A stretch of 31,781 bases of DNA from a virus, in the IMG/VR virus record IMGVR_UViG_3300037488_000453, positions 1 to 31,781 of that record. The stretch is one strand, 5' to 3'. A program made the translations under genes and the position numbers. The notes beneath the pieces are model-generated. The model worked only from the letters and a program-made list of their open reading frames with translations. It was not told the DNA's origin and did not search any database. Below, piece by piece: positions 8,760-17,540 of this stretch (positions within the stretch are counted from its first letter, which is position 1; each line of letters begins with the position of its first letter).

Positions 8760-9173
8760 ATGGCTAAAGTAAAAGTAAAAGGCACAGTAATTAAGCAAAC
8801 GATTTCATCCGTTTTGACAGCAGTGGCACAAATCATTGAGTTTTCACATGACGGAGCTCAGTCGCTAGAGTACGACTCGACAACGGTGGACACTTCTGGT
8901 GCTGGTAAAACATACTCGCAGACTGGTTATTCAGAAGGCGGAAATTTCAATTTCTCAGCCTTTTATGATCCTGCCCTAGCGGGACACAAAGCCATCAGTG
9001 CCTACATAGCAACTCCAGCCGACTGCGTGTGGAACATCACCACGACAGATACTGCGCCAACTACCAATGTGTTCACTTCGTGTTCCGTAGGTTTTGGTTT
9101 TACTGGCGCGATGAACGACGGTTTGAAATGCGACGTGAAGCTAAAAATCACTGGCCTGATGACATACCCATAA
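8760..9173 (+). CDS. Major tail tube protein
   Basis: A 137-residue beta-rich protein with a long paired-strand N-terminus, an SQTGYSEGGNFNFSAFYDPA segment and a hydrophobic C-terminus (VKLKITGLMTYP). Position between the tail terminator and the tail chaperones, small size and beta character fit the lambda gpV-type tube subunit. A strong AAAGGAG ribosome binding site precedes the ATG, fitting high expression. The assignment is by pattern and order, not by an exact motif. Confidence 0.8.
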   Translation: MAKVKVKGTVIKQTISSVLTAVAQIIEFSHDGAQSLEYDSTTVDTSGAGKTYSQTGYSEGGNFNFSAFYDPALAGHKAISAYIATPADCVWNITTTDTAPTTNVFTSCSVGFGFTGAMNDGLKCDVKLKITGLMTYP

Positions 9174-9182
9174 GGAAAAACA

Positions 9183-9512
9183 ATGAAGATCAAATTGATC
9201 CGCAGCGACTTGAATGTCGCTGCGGCGTATGTGGACGATCCTCAAGTCATTACCGACGATCGGGGATTGCTTTGGTGGCCGCTCGGTGCGGTAATGGAAG
9301 TCGATAAGGTCGGCGGGAAACTGCTGGTCGAGAACGGTGATGCTGAACCAGCAGACGCCGAGGCTGAAGAAGTGTGTAAGAACTGGAGAGTCGGTCGTGA
9401 TGCTGTGCTAGTTTCACGAGAGATGCTCGCAAAGTGCATAGACCCATCGGATCGCCAGAAGTACAGAGATGGCGAAATGGACAGTGAAGACGACTCTGAT
9501 GACGATACGTGA
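9183..9512 (+). CDS. Small acidic protein in tail operon
   Basis: A 109-residue protein with a hydrophobic first half (IKLIRSDLNVAAAYVDD, GLLWWPLGAVMEVD) and a strongly acidic tail rich in Asp, Glu and Ser. I do not recognise the family. It lies between the tail tube and chaperone genes, with AAGGA six bases before the ATG. A structural or tail-assembly role is only suggested by position. Confidence 0.7.
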   Translation: MKIKLIRSDLNVAAAYVDDPQVITDDRGLLWWPLGAVMEVDKVGGKLLVENGDAEPADAEAEEVCKNWRVGRDAVLVSREMLAKCIDPSDRQKYRDGEMDSEDDSDDDT

Positions 9513-9543
9513 AAAATAAACCTTAAGGAAAGTTCCGTAGACT

Positions 9544-9939
9544 ATGACTCGCTTAGTAATCAGTAGAGATGTTTTTCTTAATACGCAAAACTTGATGCCG
9601 CGTGAGGATGTTCCGATCCCCGAGTTTGGTGAAGGAGTCGTTATCCCAGTTCACGGGATGACAGCAGGAGATCGCAGCAAATACGAAAAAGGTTTTATGA
9701 GCAAAGGCGGCAAAACAAACGATGAAAAGCTCATCGAGTTCCGCCAGCGTTTGGTAGTAGCCTGCTGCCGAGACGACGACGGCAAGCAGATATTCACTGA
9801 GGCAGATGTTATTGCGTTAGGCAAGAAATCTGCGACATTGATGGAACGAATCGTCGATGCCTGTCAGCGTCTTAGTGGAATGTCGAAGCAAGACATTGAG
9901 GAAACAATAAAAAACTCCGTGGAGACGCCCGCCGAATGA
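9544..9939 (+). CDS. Tail assembly chaperone (G product)
   Basis: A 131-residue protein with the usual chaperone beginning (EDVPIPEFGEGVVIPVHGMTAGDRSKYEKGF) and a helical remainder. It corresponds to lambda gpG-type tail assembly chaperones, which coat the tape measure while the tube forms. Near the 3' end, in the correct phase, is the slippery heptamer A AAA AAC followed by a hairpin, so some ribosomes should continue in the -1 frame into the next gene and make a GT fusion of about 232 residues. The ribosome binding site AAGGAA is about 12 bases before the ATG, slightly far. Confidence 0.85.
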   Translation: MTRLVISRDVFLNTQNLMPREDVPIPEFGEGVVIPVHGMTAGDRSKYEKGFMSKGGKTNDEKLIEFRQRLVVACCRDDDGKQIFTEADVIALGKKSATLMERIVDACQRLSGMSKQDIEETIKNSVETPAE

Positions 9940-9953
9940 CGGCGATGCGTCTT
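9909..9953 (+). promoter_or_regulatory. Programmed -1 ribosomal frameshift signal
   Basis: The slippery heptamer A AAA AAC occupies 9909-9915 with zero-frame codons AAA (9910-9912) and AAC (9913-9915), the canonical phase. Eight bases later GACGC (9924-9928) pairs with GCGTC (9947-9951), and CGCCG (9930-9934) pairs with CGGCG (9940-9944) around an AATGA loop, giving a 10-bp two-part stem. The loop holds the G stop and the T-frame ATG. No stop occurs in the -1 frame between the slip site and the downstream gene. This matches the conserved G/GT frameshift of dsDNA phage tails. Confidence 0.88.
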
Positions 9954-10241
9954 GCTGAAAATGTCGCGCATACGATCGATGTTGATGCGATGTTAAACGA
10001 AATGACTCCTCAACAGTTCGATGAATGGCACGCTAAGGATCTAATAGAGCCGATTGGTTCAAGATCAGTCACGTATGTGTTGAGCATCATCGGTGAGATC
10101 ATCGCGACGTATTTAGGCTGCGATATGAAGGCAGCAGATTTCACGCCGTGGGTAGAACAGCGTGACCACGAGAACACTGTAAAACAATCTTCCGTCTTGA
10201 TTACAGCGGCCTTACAGCAGGCAGCAGCGACAGGGGAGTAA
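9936..10241 (+). CDS. Tail assembly chaperone T region (GT extension)
   Basis: Encodes a 101-residue segment from its own ATG, but it is in the -1 frame relative to the upstream chaperone and is most likely expressed as the C-terminal part of a GT fusion. A motif with acidic and Trp/His residues (MTPQQFDEWHAKDLIEP) resembles T-type domains that bind the tape measure and tube. Independent translation from the ATGA overlap cannot be excluded. It ends just before the tape measure gene, as expected. Confidence 0.8.
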   Translation: MTAMRLAENVAHTIDVDAMLNEMTPQQFDEWHAKDLIEPIGSRSVTYVLSIIGEIIATYLGCDMKAADFTPWVEQRDHENTVKQSSVLITAALQQAAATGE

Positions 10242-10242
10242 G

Positions 10243-13125
10243 ATGGCAAGCATTGGTGCGCTGGCAGTTAACCTGAATGCGAATAGCAGCAACTTTATTT
10301 CTGGTATGGCTGGCGCAGAAAATGCGTTGAATAAGTTTGCGCTGAAAGCGGCAGCACTTAAAGTAGTTTTCAACATATTTGAAGGCCTAAGTGAAGCGGT
10401 AAGACTTGCAGCAGAGTTTGAATTAGTGTCTATGCAGTTACAGGTGCTCACTGGATCAGCTTCTCAAGCTAAGGGCATGATTGAGGAGCTTTATAGACTA
10501 GGTCTTGAAAGCCCATTCGGTGCTCAGGACTTTTTGGACTCAGCGAAAATCCTCGGTCAGTTCGGTGTTTCTCTTAGCAAGACAACAGAACTGGTAAAAA
10601 TAATCGGTGACGTGGCGCTCGGAGATGTTGATAAGTTTAACCGGATGAGTATTGCCTTCGGTCAAATGTCCGCATCGGGACGGCTCATGGGCCAGGACCT
10701 GTTGCAAATGGTGAATGCGGGGATGAATCCCCTGTTTTATATTTCGCAAAGAACAGGCGAAAGCCTACAGCAGTTGCGATTCAGGATGGAGGCAGGCAAG
10801 GTAACAGTTCGTGAAGTCACGCAAGCATTCAGGGATGCTACCGCAGAAGGAGGGCGTTTTTATGGAGCGACACAACAAATCAACATGACGTTGATGGGCC
10901 AGTGGCTTCAGTTCAAAGAAAACCTTCAGTTGATAGGACGTGAAATTGGCGCGGTTCTATTGCCAGGCCTAACTAAGATTTTGTATTTCATAAACTCAAT
11001 GGTCAAAAAAATAGACTCGTTGAGCGATGCGACGAAGAAAATGATTTATCAGTGGAGCGCATTCGGTCTTCTTGCAGCTTTATTCGTAGGAATTGCGATT
11101 GCGATAGGTGTCGTCGTCACTACTCTTGCAGCAGTGGGCGCGGCCGCGACAGCCGCTGGCGTAGCGATAGGTAGTATGCTTTTTGTCGCTGTGCCTGCGG
11201 GACTGCTCGCCGCTATCGCTGCGTGGTGGTATTTCGATGATGCCCTAGCAGAAGCGACTGAAGCGATGAAAAAAGCACAAATCGAAGAAGAAAGGCTTAA
11301 TGCTTTATTAGGAATGTCAGGAAGTGCTGTAGAAAACTGGAGTCAACATTGGATTGATGCCGCAGAAGCATTAGTGGCGGCTGGAATCGCAACAAGAAAC
11401 ACAACAAAAATTGTTCAACAGTTATCAAGCGCATCTGGCGGTAATGTCAAGGTGTTCGATGCCTTAATAACTGCGTATTTATCGGCTAATGTAAGTGGAA
11501 ATGTATTTGCGGAAGACTTGAATGCAATTCAAAAACAGTTGACAGAATCAGGTTCTAGTATCAATATATTTGCTATTTTAGCGAACCAACTAGGAATGGA
11601 TTTTACACAGTTAAGCCGACATGTTTACGATGGGAAATTAAGCCTTGATCAATTTAGAAACGCCTTAAGTCAGGTTTCAATAGAAGCAGCTAGGTTCAAT
11701 ACTGCTGCGATGTTCGGGGCTAAATACGATGCACTTACAGGAAATATCGAGATCACTGCGGCTCAAAACAAAATCAATCAGATGATGATTGAGGGAGAAA
11801 AAATACTAAAGTCGCATGGTTCTCAAGTCAGTATTTTCACAACGATGCAGCAACAACTCGGTATCACGAGCCAAGAGTTAAGTGAGCGATTAGCACAAAA
11901 TAAAATCACGGTTGAAGAATACGGTGATGCTATTCGCAGTGTAATGCACTATCGGGAAAGTCTAGGTGAATTTGGCGACATCGTGCCGGATTTGGAGATT
12001 AAAAGTGAAGCGTTAATAGAAGCGGAAAAATTACTCGAAAAGATCCGTGTTAGTGAATTAGGTGTCGCGAAAGCGCATCGTGAGCTAATCGATGTGTTCG
12101 GTAAAACACTAGCTGATGAAACGGATATGACTGGTCCCGATAGATTAAAGGCGATGGAAAGCTACGCAAGACTATTGACTGACTTCAATGAAAAGTTACT
12201 AGAAGCACAAAACGAGGAAAAAATTCTTTTAGGGATCGAAACCGAAAGAAGTTTGCTTCTTGAACAAATGGCAGAAACTGGCGTGTCTCCAGAAAACGTA
12301 GAAAAACTACGATTGCAATATGAAACCAATGAAGCATTAAAAACCCAAAAACAAGCTCAGGATAATTACGACAATGCTTTGGAAGAAGCAGTTCAAAAAC
12401 AGAAAATCTTAAATGGCGCGACAAGCGAACAATTGATGCTCAAGAAAATGCTCGACGAAGGAAACATCAATCCGCAACACATTGAGCTGCTAAGGACAAT
12501 ACTTGATGAAAATATTGCATTAGAAAAACAAAAGGCTGGAGCCGATGAGTACAAAAAAACTCTAGAAGAAACCATGGATAGACAGAGAGTCCTTTTGGGC
12601 TTAGAGACTGAAAGGGAACAGATGCTCAGACGGTTGCAGGCTACTGGAGGGGTCACACCGGCGCAAGCTGCGCTTTTGCAACTAAACCTTGATTTGAACG
12701 ACGCATTGGAGAAACGCAAGAAAGCAACAGATGATGCAGCTCAAGCCTTGCGAAAAGAAATGGATCAAACGCTGATTCTGCTTGGGTTTGAGACTGAAAG
12801 AAGTTTAATGCTGCAAAGAATGATGGATGCTGGTGCTGATCCAACACTCGTTGAAAATCTAAGGCTACAACTAGAATTCAATGACGCATTACGAAAAAAG
12901 AATGCACTTGCAGCGTGGAAGCCGGAGGTAGCAGGGGCTGCAGTCAAAGGTTCAGCAGAAGCGCACACGCTAAAGGTTCAGCACTTTTTAAGAGATCAAG
13001 GTGCAGGCCAGCAAGCAGTGTGGGTCGCAATCAGACAAAACGGAAATGAAGCGAATAGACATCTAGCCAGAATAGCGAATCGACCTCCGCAAGTTGAATT
13101 TATTCCTATCGGCGCGGTTGCTTAA
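10243..13125 (+). CDS. Tail tape measure protein
   Basis: A 960-residue protein that sets tail length and is threaded into the host at infection. Residues about 50-250 carry the conserved tape-measure N-domain (SMQLQVLTGS, ESPFGAQDF, MSASGRLMGQDLLQMVNAGMNP). Residues 285-330 are a strongly hydrophobic Ala/Gly/Val segment, a likely membrane-inserting region. Two 44-residue copies recur 89 residues apart near 436 and 525. The C-terminal part has four repeats of 61, 61 and 62 residue spacing (consensus ILLGxETER..ML..M...G..P....E.LRL). At the commonly used 0.15 nm per residue the tail would be about 140 nm. A GGGGAG ribosome binding site precedes the ATG. Confidence 0.95.
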   Translation: MASIGALAVNLNANSSNFISGMAGAENALNKFALKAAALKVVFNIFEGLSEAVRLAAEFELVSMQLQVLTGSASQAKGMIEELYRLGLESPFGAQDFLDSAKILGQFGVSLSKTTELVKIIGDVALGDVDKFNRMSIAFGQMSASGRLMGQDLLQMVNAGMNPLFYISQRTGESLQQLRFRMEAGKVTVREVTQAFRDATAEGGRFYGATQQINMTLMGQWLQFKENLQLIGREIGAVLLPGLTKILYFINSMVKKIDSLSDATKKMIYQWSAFGLLAALFVGIAIAIGVVVTTLAAVGAAATAAGVAIGSMLFVAVPAGLLAAIAAWWYFDDALAEATEAMKKAQIEEERLNALLGMSGSAVENWSQHWIDAAEALVAAGIATRNTTKIVQQLSSASGGNVKVFDALITAYLSANVSGNVFAEDLNAIQKQLTESGSSINIFAILANQLGMDFTQLSRHVYDGKLSLDQFRNALSQVSIEAARFNTAAMFGAKYDALTGNIEITAAQNKINQMMIEGEKILKSHGSQVSIFTTMQQQLGITSQELSERLAQNKITVEEYGDAIRSVMHYRESLGEFGDIVPDLEIKSEALIEAEKLLEKIRVSELGVAKAHRELIDVFGKTLADETDMTGPDRLKAMESYARLLTDFNEKLLEAQNEEKILLGIETERSLLLEQMAETGVSPENVEKLRLQYETNEALKTQKQAQDNYDNALEEAVQKQKILNGATSEQLMLKKMLDEGNINPQHIELLRTILDENIALEKQKAGADEYKKTLEETMDRQRVLLGLETEREQMLRRLQATGGVTPAQAALLQLNLDLNDALEKRKKATDDAAQALRKEMDQTLILLGFETERSLMLQRMMDAGADPTLVENLRLQLEFNDALRKKNALAAWKPEVAGAAVKGSAEAHTLKVQHFLRDQGAGQQAVWVAIRQNGNEANRHLARIANRPPQVEFIPIGAVA
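11548..11946 (+). repeat. Two diverged 44-residue repeats in the tape measure
   Basis: Translated segments at 11548-11679 and 11815-11946 align: SGSSINIFAILANQLGM with HGSQVSIFTTMQQQLGI, and DGKLSLDQFRNALSQV with QNKITVEEYGDAIRSV. They are offset by exactly 267 bases (89 codons). The similarity is at the protein level. A weaker third copy may precede them. Confidence 0.6.
12214..12906 (+). repeat. Four tandem 61-residue repeats in the tape measure
   Basis: The glycine of the ILLG-ETER motif falls at 12232, 12415, 12598 and 12784, giving periods of 183, 183 and 186 bases. Each unit has a helix start (K/R-x-ILLG-ETER), a second helix (ML..M...G) and a third (LRL....N.AL..K). DNA identity between units is low, so the repeats are old and kept at the protein level. 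Adding or losing such units would change tail length in fixed steps. Confidence 0.8.
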
Positions 13126-13139
13126 TACAGGATGACCAG

Positions 13140-14090
13140 ATGACAGTGACGTTATTGGGCGAGATCCCCGGAAGTCGCGACGGCTTTAATAATATGGGCA
13201 ACCGCTCATACACGCGGGCCTTTAAGATTGATACGGACGATATCTTAGATGACGCCTATGCTGCTGGCAGTGTTGCGGGACTGCCTCTGATTGGAGATCT
13301 GCATCCTTCAGATTTTAGAGCCTATTGTCACTCTGTAGACATCAAGTGTACTGATCCGTGGCGAGGATGGGTTTATACAGCAAATTACCAGACTAATTCC
13401 TTAGATGATATTGGATTCGCAGGCGGCGGTGGCGGCGGTGGAAGCAACCCGAACGCACCTGACCCGCAGAAAGCTCAAAACCCTGAAAATGATACATCAG
13501 GTGTTACATGGTCGAGTGAGCAATATCAGGTTTTAGCCACAACTGGGTTTCTTAATAACGCCGGTGCACGAATACCAATCGTGAACACTGCCGGTGATCC
13601 ATTCGATCCTGCTGCTGTAAAAGACGACAGTCTGTGGGTGGCGACAATCACGACTAATCAGCGATTGGGAATTAACGCAGTTAGGTTTTGGGTCAATAGA
13701 GTTAACCAAAATCCTTTTGTTATTGACGGTTTAGCAGTAGATACACGGCAAGCACGAATTCGTTCCGTGTCTATTTCAGGTCCACAGTTTAGAAACCAAT
13801 TTCGCTTCAATACGACAACTATCGTCATTGAAATTAACTTAAAGGAATCTTATTCTGATGGCGCAACATCGACTGATTTAACCATAATGAATGTGGGATT
13901 TCGTCAACTTGTCGGAGGCTTCAGAGAGGCTATGACAGATCCAGATGAAGACGGCAATGATATACCGATAGCGGCTCCAGTAGGACTAGATATAAACGGA
14001 TTAAGGCTTGCGGTAAATGTCCCATTGATAGAGCGACGCTATCGAATTTATGAGTTGCTAGATTTTTCAGTGCTTCCGTTTATTCCATAA
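13140..14090 (+). CDS. Tail protein after the tape measure, unknown
   Basis: A 316-residue, mostly beta protein. Residues 1-95 (IPGSRDGFNNMGNRSYTRAF, DPWRGWVYTANYQTN) form one part. A run of seven glycines followed by a Pro/Asn-rich linker leads to a second, longer part with WVATITTNQRLGINAVRFWVNR and a C-terminal YRIYELLDFSVLPF. I do not recognise the family. The slot immediately after the tape measure usually encodes distal tail or baseplate proteins, so that role is inferred. AGGATG lies upstream of the ATG. Confidence 0.75.
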   Translation: MTVTLLGEIPGSRDGFNNMGNRSYTRAFKIDTDDILDDAYAAGSVAGLPLIGDLHPSDFRAYCHSVDIKCTDPWRGWVYTANYQTNSLDDIGFAGGGGGGGSNPNAPDPQKAQNPENDTSGVTWSSEQYQVLATTGFLNNAGARIPIVNTAGDPFDPAAVKDDSLWVATITTNQRLGINAVRFWVNRVNQNPFVIDGLAVDTRQARIRSVSISGPQFRNQFRFNTTTIVIEINLKESYSDGATSTDLTIMNVGFRQLVGGFREAMTDPDEDGNDIPIAAPVGLDINGLRLAVNVPLIERRYRIYELLDFSVLPFIP

Positions 14091-14105
14091 GAAAGCGATC
14101 TGCCC

Positions 14106-14465
14106 ATGGCTAATGAAATTCAAGTCAACATCAACACGTCATGCACGAACGGAAAATTTTCGAGTCGTTTCGATTCAAGCACGCAGATCACTCAGGTCGC
14201 ACAAGGCAGTCGTGATATCATTGTGATCATCGGCACGACTGAAGAAACGCTCGTATTCACGGACATCACCACATTAGGAGTCGCTGTGTTCTATAATTTA
14301 GACACGACAAATTATGTGCAATGGGGCGGTTCAGCAGGAGTTTATGTGGGCCGATTAAATCCAAGCGACATGCCTCACACAATCCGACTTGAACCCGGTG
14401 CTACGATATATATGAAAGCAAATACGGCTGCGTGCAAAGTTCGAGTTATTTGCTACGAGGCATAA
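14106..14465 (+). CDS. Small beta-rich tail-region protein
   Basis: A 119-residue protein, Thr/Ile/Val rich, with alternating hydrophobic residues (IIVIIGTTEETLVFTDI) and an HTIRLEPGATIYMKA segment that resembles short virion beta-sandwich proteins. No named family recognised. It sits in the tail-tip region with no long gap on either side. Only a weak ribosome binding site is visible. Confidence 0.7.
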   Translation: MANEIQVNINTSCTNGKFSSRFDSSTQITQVAQGSRDIIVIIGTTEETLVFTDITTLGVAVFYNLDTTNYVQWGGSAGVYVGRLNPSDMPHTIRLEPGATIYMKANTAACKVRVICYEA

Positions 14466-14467
14466 CA

Positions 14468-15100
14468 ATGGCAGAAAAACCATTTCTGCTGACTCGCGCG
14501 GCAATCGCTCAAATTCAGCAGGTTGTGCGAGAATACAACAACCGCAATTATAAAAACCTCAACGAGCCGTTGAAACGCGGGCGATGGGTGGGCCGTTATA
14601 TACGTGGAACAATCAACTTGCAATACGGTATTGTGAACGCTGACGAAACACGCGGCTACTACACAATTGAGATAGCCGAGTGGGCTGGAACAACGCCAAT
14701 CGAAGGCGAAGTCCCAGACTTTTGCGGTCAGGCAACTGGGTCAAGTTCGGGATCTGGTGACGACAGTTGTGCAGACATCTTGCTGCCCGAGTTTGAGTCG
14801 CAACTCACAGGTACTGGCGTCTACGTGCTGGCCTACGATCCGGAGTCGGTTCTCGTCCCATTAGAGATCGGTTCAGATTGCATTCTGGCAGACCTTGGTT
14901 CAGAAAATGCCATGGAAAGCTCAACAGAACCTGTGTTTCAGATTTTGCGAGGGTATCAGACGCACACGACTGAGTATAAAGAACGCTGGGAATGTTGTGG
15001 TGGGGTCGATACGTTGGTAGCACGCACGGCAATTACGTTCGCCGCAAAAGTGTGTCAAGAAGCCATCTGTGATCCGTGTGTCGATGAAGAATCGTACTGA
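14468..15100 (+). CDS. Tail-region protein with Cys-rich C-terminus
   Basis: A 210-residue protein. The N-terminal part is basic and helical (TRAAIAQIQQVVREYNNR). The middle carries a Ser/Gly linker, and the C-terminal half has most of the nine cysteines (ECCGG, VCQEAICDPCVDEE). The start at ATG 14468 has GAGG upstream. A longer in-frame form would begin inside the preceding gene. I do not recognise the family. The cysteine pattern links it to the next gene and suggests disulfides or bound metal in a tail-tip structure, which is inference. Confidence 0.75.
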   Translation: MAEKPFLLTRAAIAQIQQVVREYNNRNYKNLNEPLKRGRWVGRYIRGTINLQYGIVNADETRGYYTIEIAEWAGTTPIEGEVPDFCGQATGSSSGSGDDSCADILLPEFESQLTGTGVYVLAYDPESVLVPLEIGSDCILADLGSENAMESSTEPVFQILRGYQTHTTEYKERWECCGGVDTLVARTAITFAAKVCQEAICDPCVDEESY

Positions 15101-15134
15101 ACTAAAGGTAGCTGTACACATTCGTAAGTGAGTA

Positions 15135-16184
15135 ATGAGCGCGATGACGGTGACAAGGAAATTGTTTGGAAAATCAGGAAACGCGCGGTCTGCTAACTGT
15201 GGTACTACATGCGATTGTTGCGGAACCGCCATAGTCGATATGCCAGCAATCATCTATGCGCGGACGGTTACACAAGCGGGTTTCGTAACGATCGATGTCT
15301 CCGTGCCGATGTACAAGATCGTTGAAAACACAGGTAGATGCGTTTGCGGGGAAGACGCAAGTCAGACAACCATAAGCTACCAATCGATGCCGTTTCACTA
15401 TAAAAAAACCGTAGCAAATGAATACGACATGTGCTGTCAAATCTTCTACCTTCTTGGAAGTTGCGGAGACGATAATTGCACATGGCGTTTCGGTAGCTAC
15501 AACCCAATGTTATGGACAACGGGAGGTAATCCCGAGTATCAGCAAAGTCTATCACAACAAGTAATAATTAGTTGTAGTCTAAATAATCCGGAAACTGCAC
15601 CGACAGGTATTTCGTGTGGAACACTGGAAGGGACATTTAGATACCTAGAGACAAGAGGCAGCACTGGAAACCAGTGTGTGTCTGTGGTACTTGGGGTGTG
15701 CCAACTCATAACTATAAGCCCGTCAATCCCAAATGGACCGCTGGCCGCGCCATGTCACAATATGTGTTGTGGTCAGCCGCTAACCGTGTACGTGACAATT
15801 AACGCTCCCGGTTGTCTAGCCATAGATGGGACTGTAGTCCATTGCACATTCGTTAGTGCCAAAATGAACACAGGAGCTGATCCAGTCATTAACACGGGAG
15901 GATCAATTACGCTTTTTTGGAGAGGAGTACTTTGCCTACCCGGCGGTGGGCCAGTATCAGTCACCGTGGCAGGTAATACGTGGTCGGGTAATACCAACGC
16001 TCAATGTAAGTGGGGCATTACTATTGCTCGTGTACTACATGTTTGCTTTACCCAAGAAGTTTTTGAGGATAGTAAATCATTGTGTCCGCCGATTACGTTC
16101 AGCGGCGATTGGAATATCGATGACCACAACGATTGCGACATGTGCTGTACTGATCCAGAAATGTCTTTTGAATTGGATCTGTAA
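15135..16184 (+). CDS. Cysteine-rich tail-tip candidate, unknown
   Basis: A 349-residue protein with about 26 cysteines (over 7 percent), many in pairs or CxxC-like groups (NCGTTCDCC, RCVCG, MCCQ, CHNMCCG, DCDMCC). The rest is Thr/Val/Ile/Gly rich and probably beta-structured. No signal peptide is seen, so the cysteines would meet a reducing cytoplasm before release, favouring metal binding or disulfides formed after lysis. Function is unknown; receptor binding or a host-contact role is a guess from position. An alternative ATG lies nine bases downstream. Confidence 0.75.
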   Translation: MSAMTVTRKLFGKSGNARSANCGTTCDCCGTAIVDMPAIIYARTVTQAGFVTIDVSVPMYKIVENTGRCVCGEDASQTTISYQSMPFHYKKTVANEYDMCCQIFYLLGSCGDDNCTWRFGSYNPMLWTTGGNPEYQQSLSQQVIISCSLNNPETAPTGISCGTLEGTFRYLETRGSTGNQCVSVVLGVCQLITISPSIPNGPLAAPCHNMCCGQPLTVYVTINAPGCLAIDGTVVHCTFVSAKMNTGADPVINTGGSITLFWRGVLCLPGGGPVSVTVAGNTWSGNTNAQCKWGITIARVLHVCFTQEVFEDSKSLCPPITFSGDWNIDDHNDCDMCCTDPEMSFELDL

Positions 16185-16690
16185 TGCGTGACGAATGTAT
16201 CCATCTAAGGGGAAGAAAACGCGATCTGTGCGAGGGTTGCGGATTAGACGGACGACAGAACCCACTACAGTCGGTGTCCGATGACTTCCGCGCATCAATC
16301 GGGCTTGAACCAATCATTGTGGCAGAGCCACAGGCTCAACAGATTGTTCCTCCTAGGGTTGCATCACGCAATTTATCAGCGTCAAAAATTGGTACGCGAC
16401 TGGAAAAAATCTTTCACGACAAATGGGGGCCTATCCCATGCGGCGTGTGTAAGGAAGCGATCCGGGATCTCAACGGACTTACGGTTGGGGAAGTGAGTAC
16501 TGATCGTGAGCGATGGGTAAAATCGATCACAGCTAACGCGGCGAAAGCAGCACCGAAATACTGGCAGAGACTCGCAATCACAGCGAATGAATTTTTGCAT
16601 GTAGGAGGCGTGGAATATCTTATCGGCAGATACATTGACGAAGCCCTCGCCGCTGAGGACGCAGCCAATGCAGCGATCAAGCAGGGCTAA
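16184..16690 (+). CDS. Small Cys-motif protein, unknown
   Basis: A 168-residue protein joined to the previous gene by TAATG. The N-terminus has a C-x10-C-x2-C cluster (DEC...DLCEGCG) and the C-terminal part holds GTRLEKIFHDKWG followed by PCGVCKEAIRDLNG. I recall short proteins with a GTELKKLL...C-x2-C pattern in phage and planctomycete sequences, but this is unverified memory. The C-terminal helices are alanine rich. It may bind zinc. Function unknown. Confidence 0.72.
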   Translation: MRDECIHLRGRKRDLCEGCGLDGRQNPLQSVSDDFRASIGLEPIIVAEPQAQQIVPPRVASRNLSASKIGTRLEKIFHDKWGPIPCGVCKEAIRDLNGLTVGEVSTDRERWVKSITANAAKAAPKYWQRLAITANEFLHVGGVEYLIGRYIDEALAAEDAANAAIKQG

Positions 16691-17540
16691 AATCCGAAAA
16701 GCATGTGCAACACAAAAGCCACTAGCGAAGCACCTCCATCGCCTTGGAAAGCGGATTGTTCCCGCGATCGAAATCCGCCAACGTGACCATTCAAATTTCC
16801 GCGACCTGAGCAACGTCGCCCGGCATCTGACGTATCACGTCTGCCCGTTTGAGAATGCGTCAACGGCGTGGAGGTGGAACCTTGAGCAGCTCCTTCAGCG
16901 GTGGCATCTGTTCAACGGGATCAAAGTGATCGGCATCAATCACGATGAAGACACGGTGACACCAGACGACCTGCTGAGCTATTGCAGGTCGATTGGTCTG
17001 CACTGGGATTACACGGTTATCAGGCCGAACAGCCGGAAGCTCGGGGAGGTGATGACGTGGGTTCCTTCATTGAAATTGTTATCGCCAGAATCCGCAAGCG
17101 AAAAAGAGATCGTGTTTTCCGCTCACGCGAAGGGGGTCAAATACGGAGGAAAAGAAATGCCACCACTCATTCGTGATTGGTCTGCTCTGATGTACGCTGG
17201 CAACCTAGATGCGTGGGACAGCGTTGAACGATCTCTTGAATGGTTCGTCGCAACTGGCATTATTCGCGCACAATATCCAAAAAAACCACTCTGTCGTCAC
17301 GGCTGGTACTATTCAGGTGCGTTCTGGTGGTGGAGATTGGCCGACGTTGGACGCGGGCCGTGGGATCAAGTGGCTCAATGGTACGCAGGTCGTGAGCTGT
17401 GGATCGGGCATCAGTGTCCGAAAGAGGAATCGGACTGTCTGTTTTTGGATAACACGCGCAGTCCCTATCTGCCAGCGTATTGGAATTCAGTTATTTATCC
17501 GAAGTGGAATAAGTATCAGGAGGAATTAAATGCACAGTGA
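16668..17540 (+). CDS. Putative glycosyltransferase-like protein
   Basis: A 290-residue protein with features I associate with a family of GT-A-like glycosyltransferases: an N-terminal strand (HLTYHVCPF), FNGIKVIGINHDED, a middle LGEVMTW block, FSAHAKGVKY and the aromatic motif WYYSGAFWWWRLAD, then a late region ending with YLPAYWNSVIYPKW. Such proteins often modify surface glycans. The start at ATG 16668 is preferred because GAGGA lies eight bases upstream; an in-frame TTG further back would enlarge the overlap with the previous gene. The target (virion, host surface or DNA) is not shown. Its stop overlaps the methyltransferase. Confidence 0.6.
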   Translation: MQRSSRAKIRKACATQKPLAKHLHRLGKRIVPAIEIRQRDHSNFRDLSNVARHLTYHVCPFENASTAWRWNLEQLLQRWHLFNGIKVIGINHDEDTVTPDDLLSYCRSIGLHWDYTVIRPNSRKLGEVMTWVPSLKLLSPESASEKEIVFSAHAKGVKYGGKEMPPLIRDWSALMYAGNLDAWDSVERSLEWFVATGIIRAQYPKKPLCRHGWYYSGAFWWWRLADVGRGPWDQVAQWYAGRELWIGHQCPKEESDCLFLDNTRSPYLPAYWNSVIYPKWNKYQEELNAQ

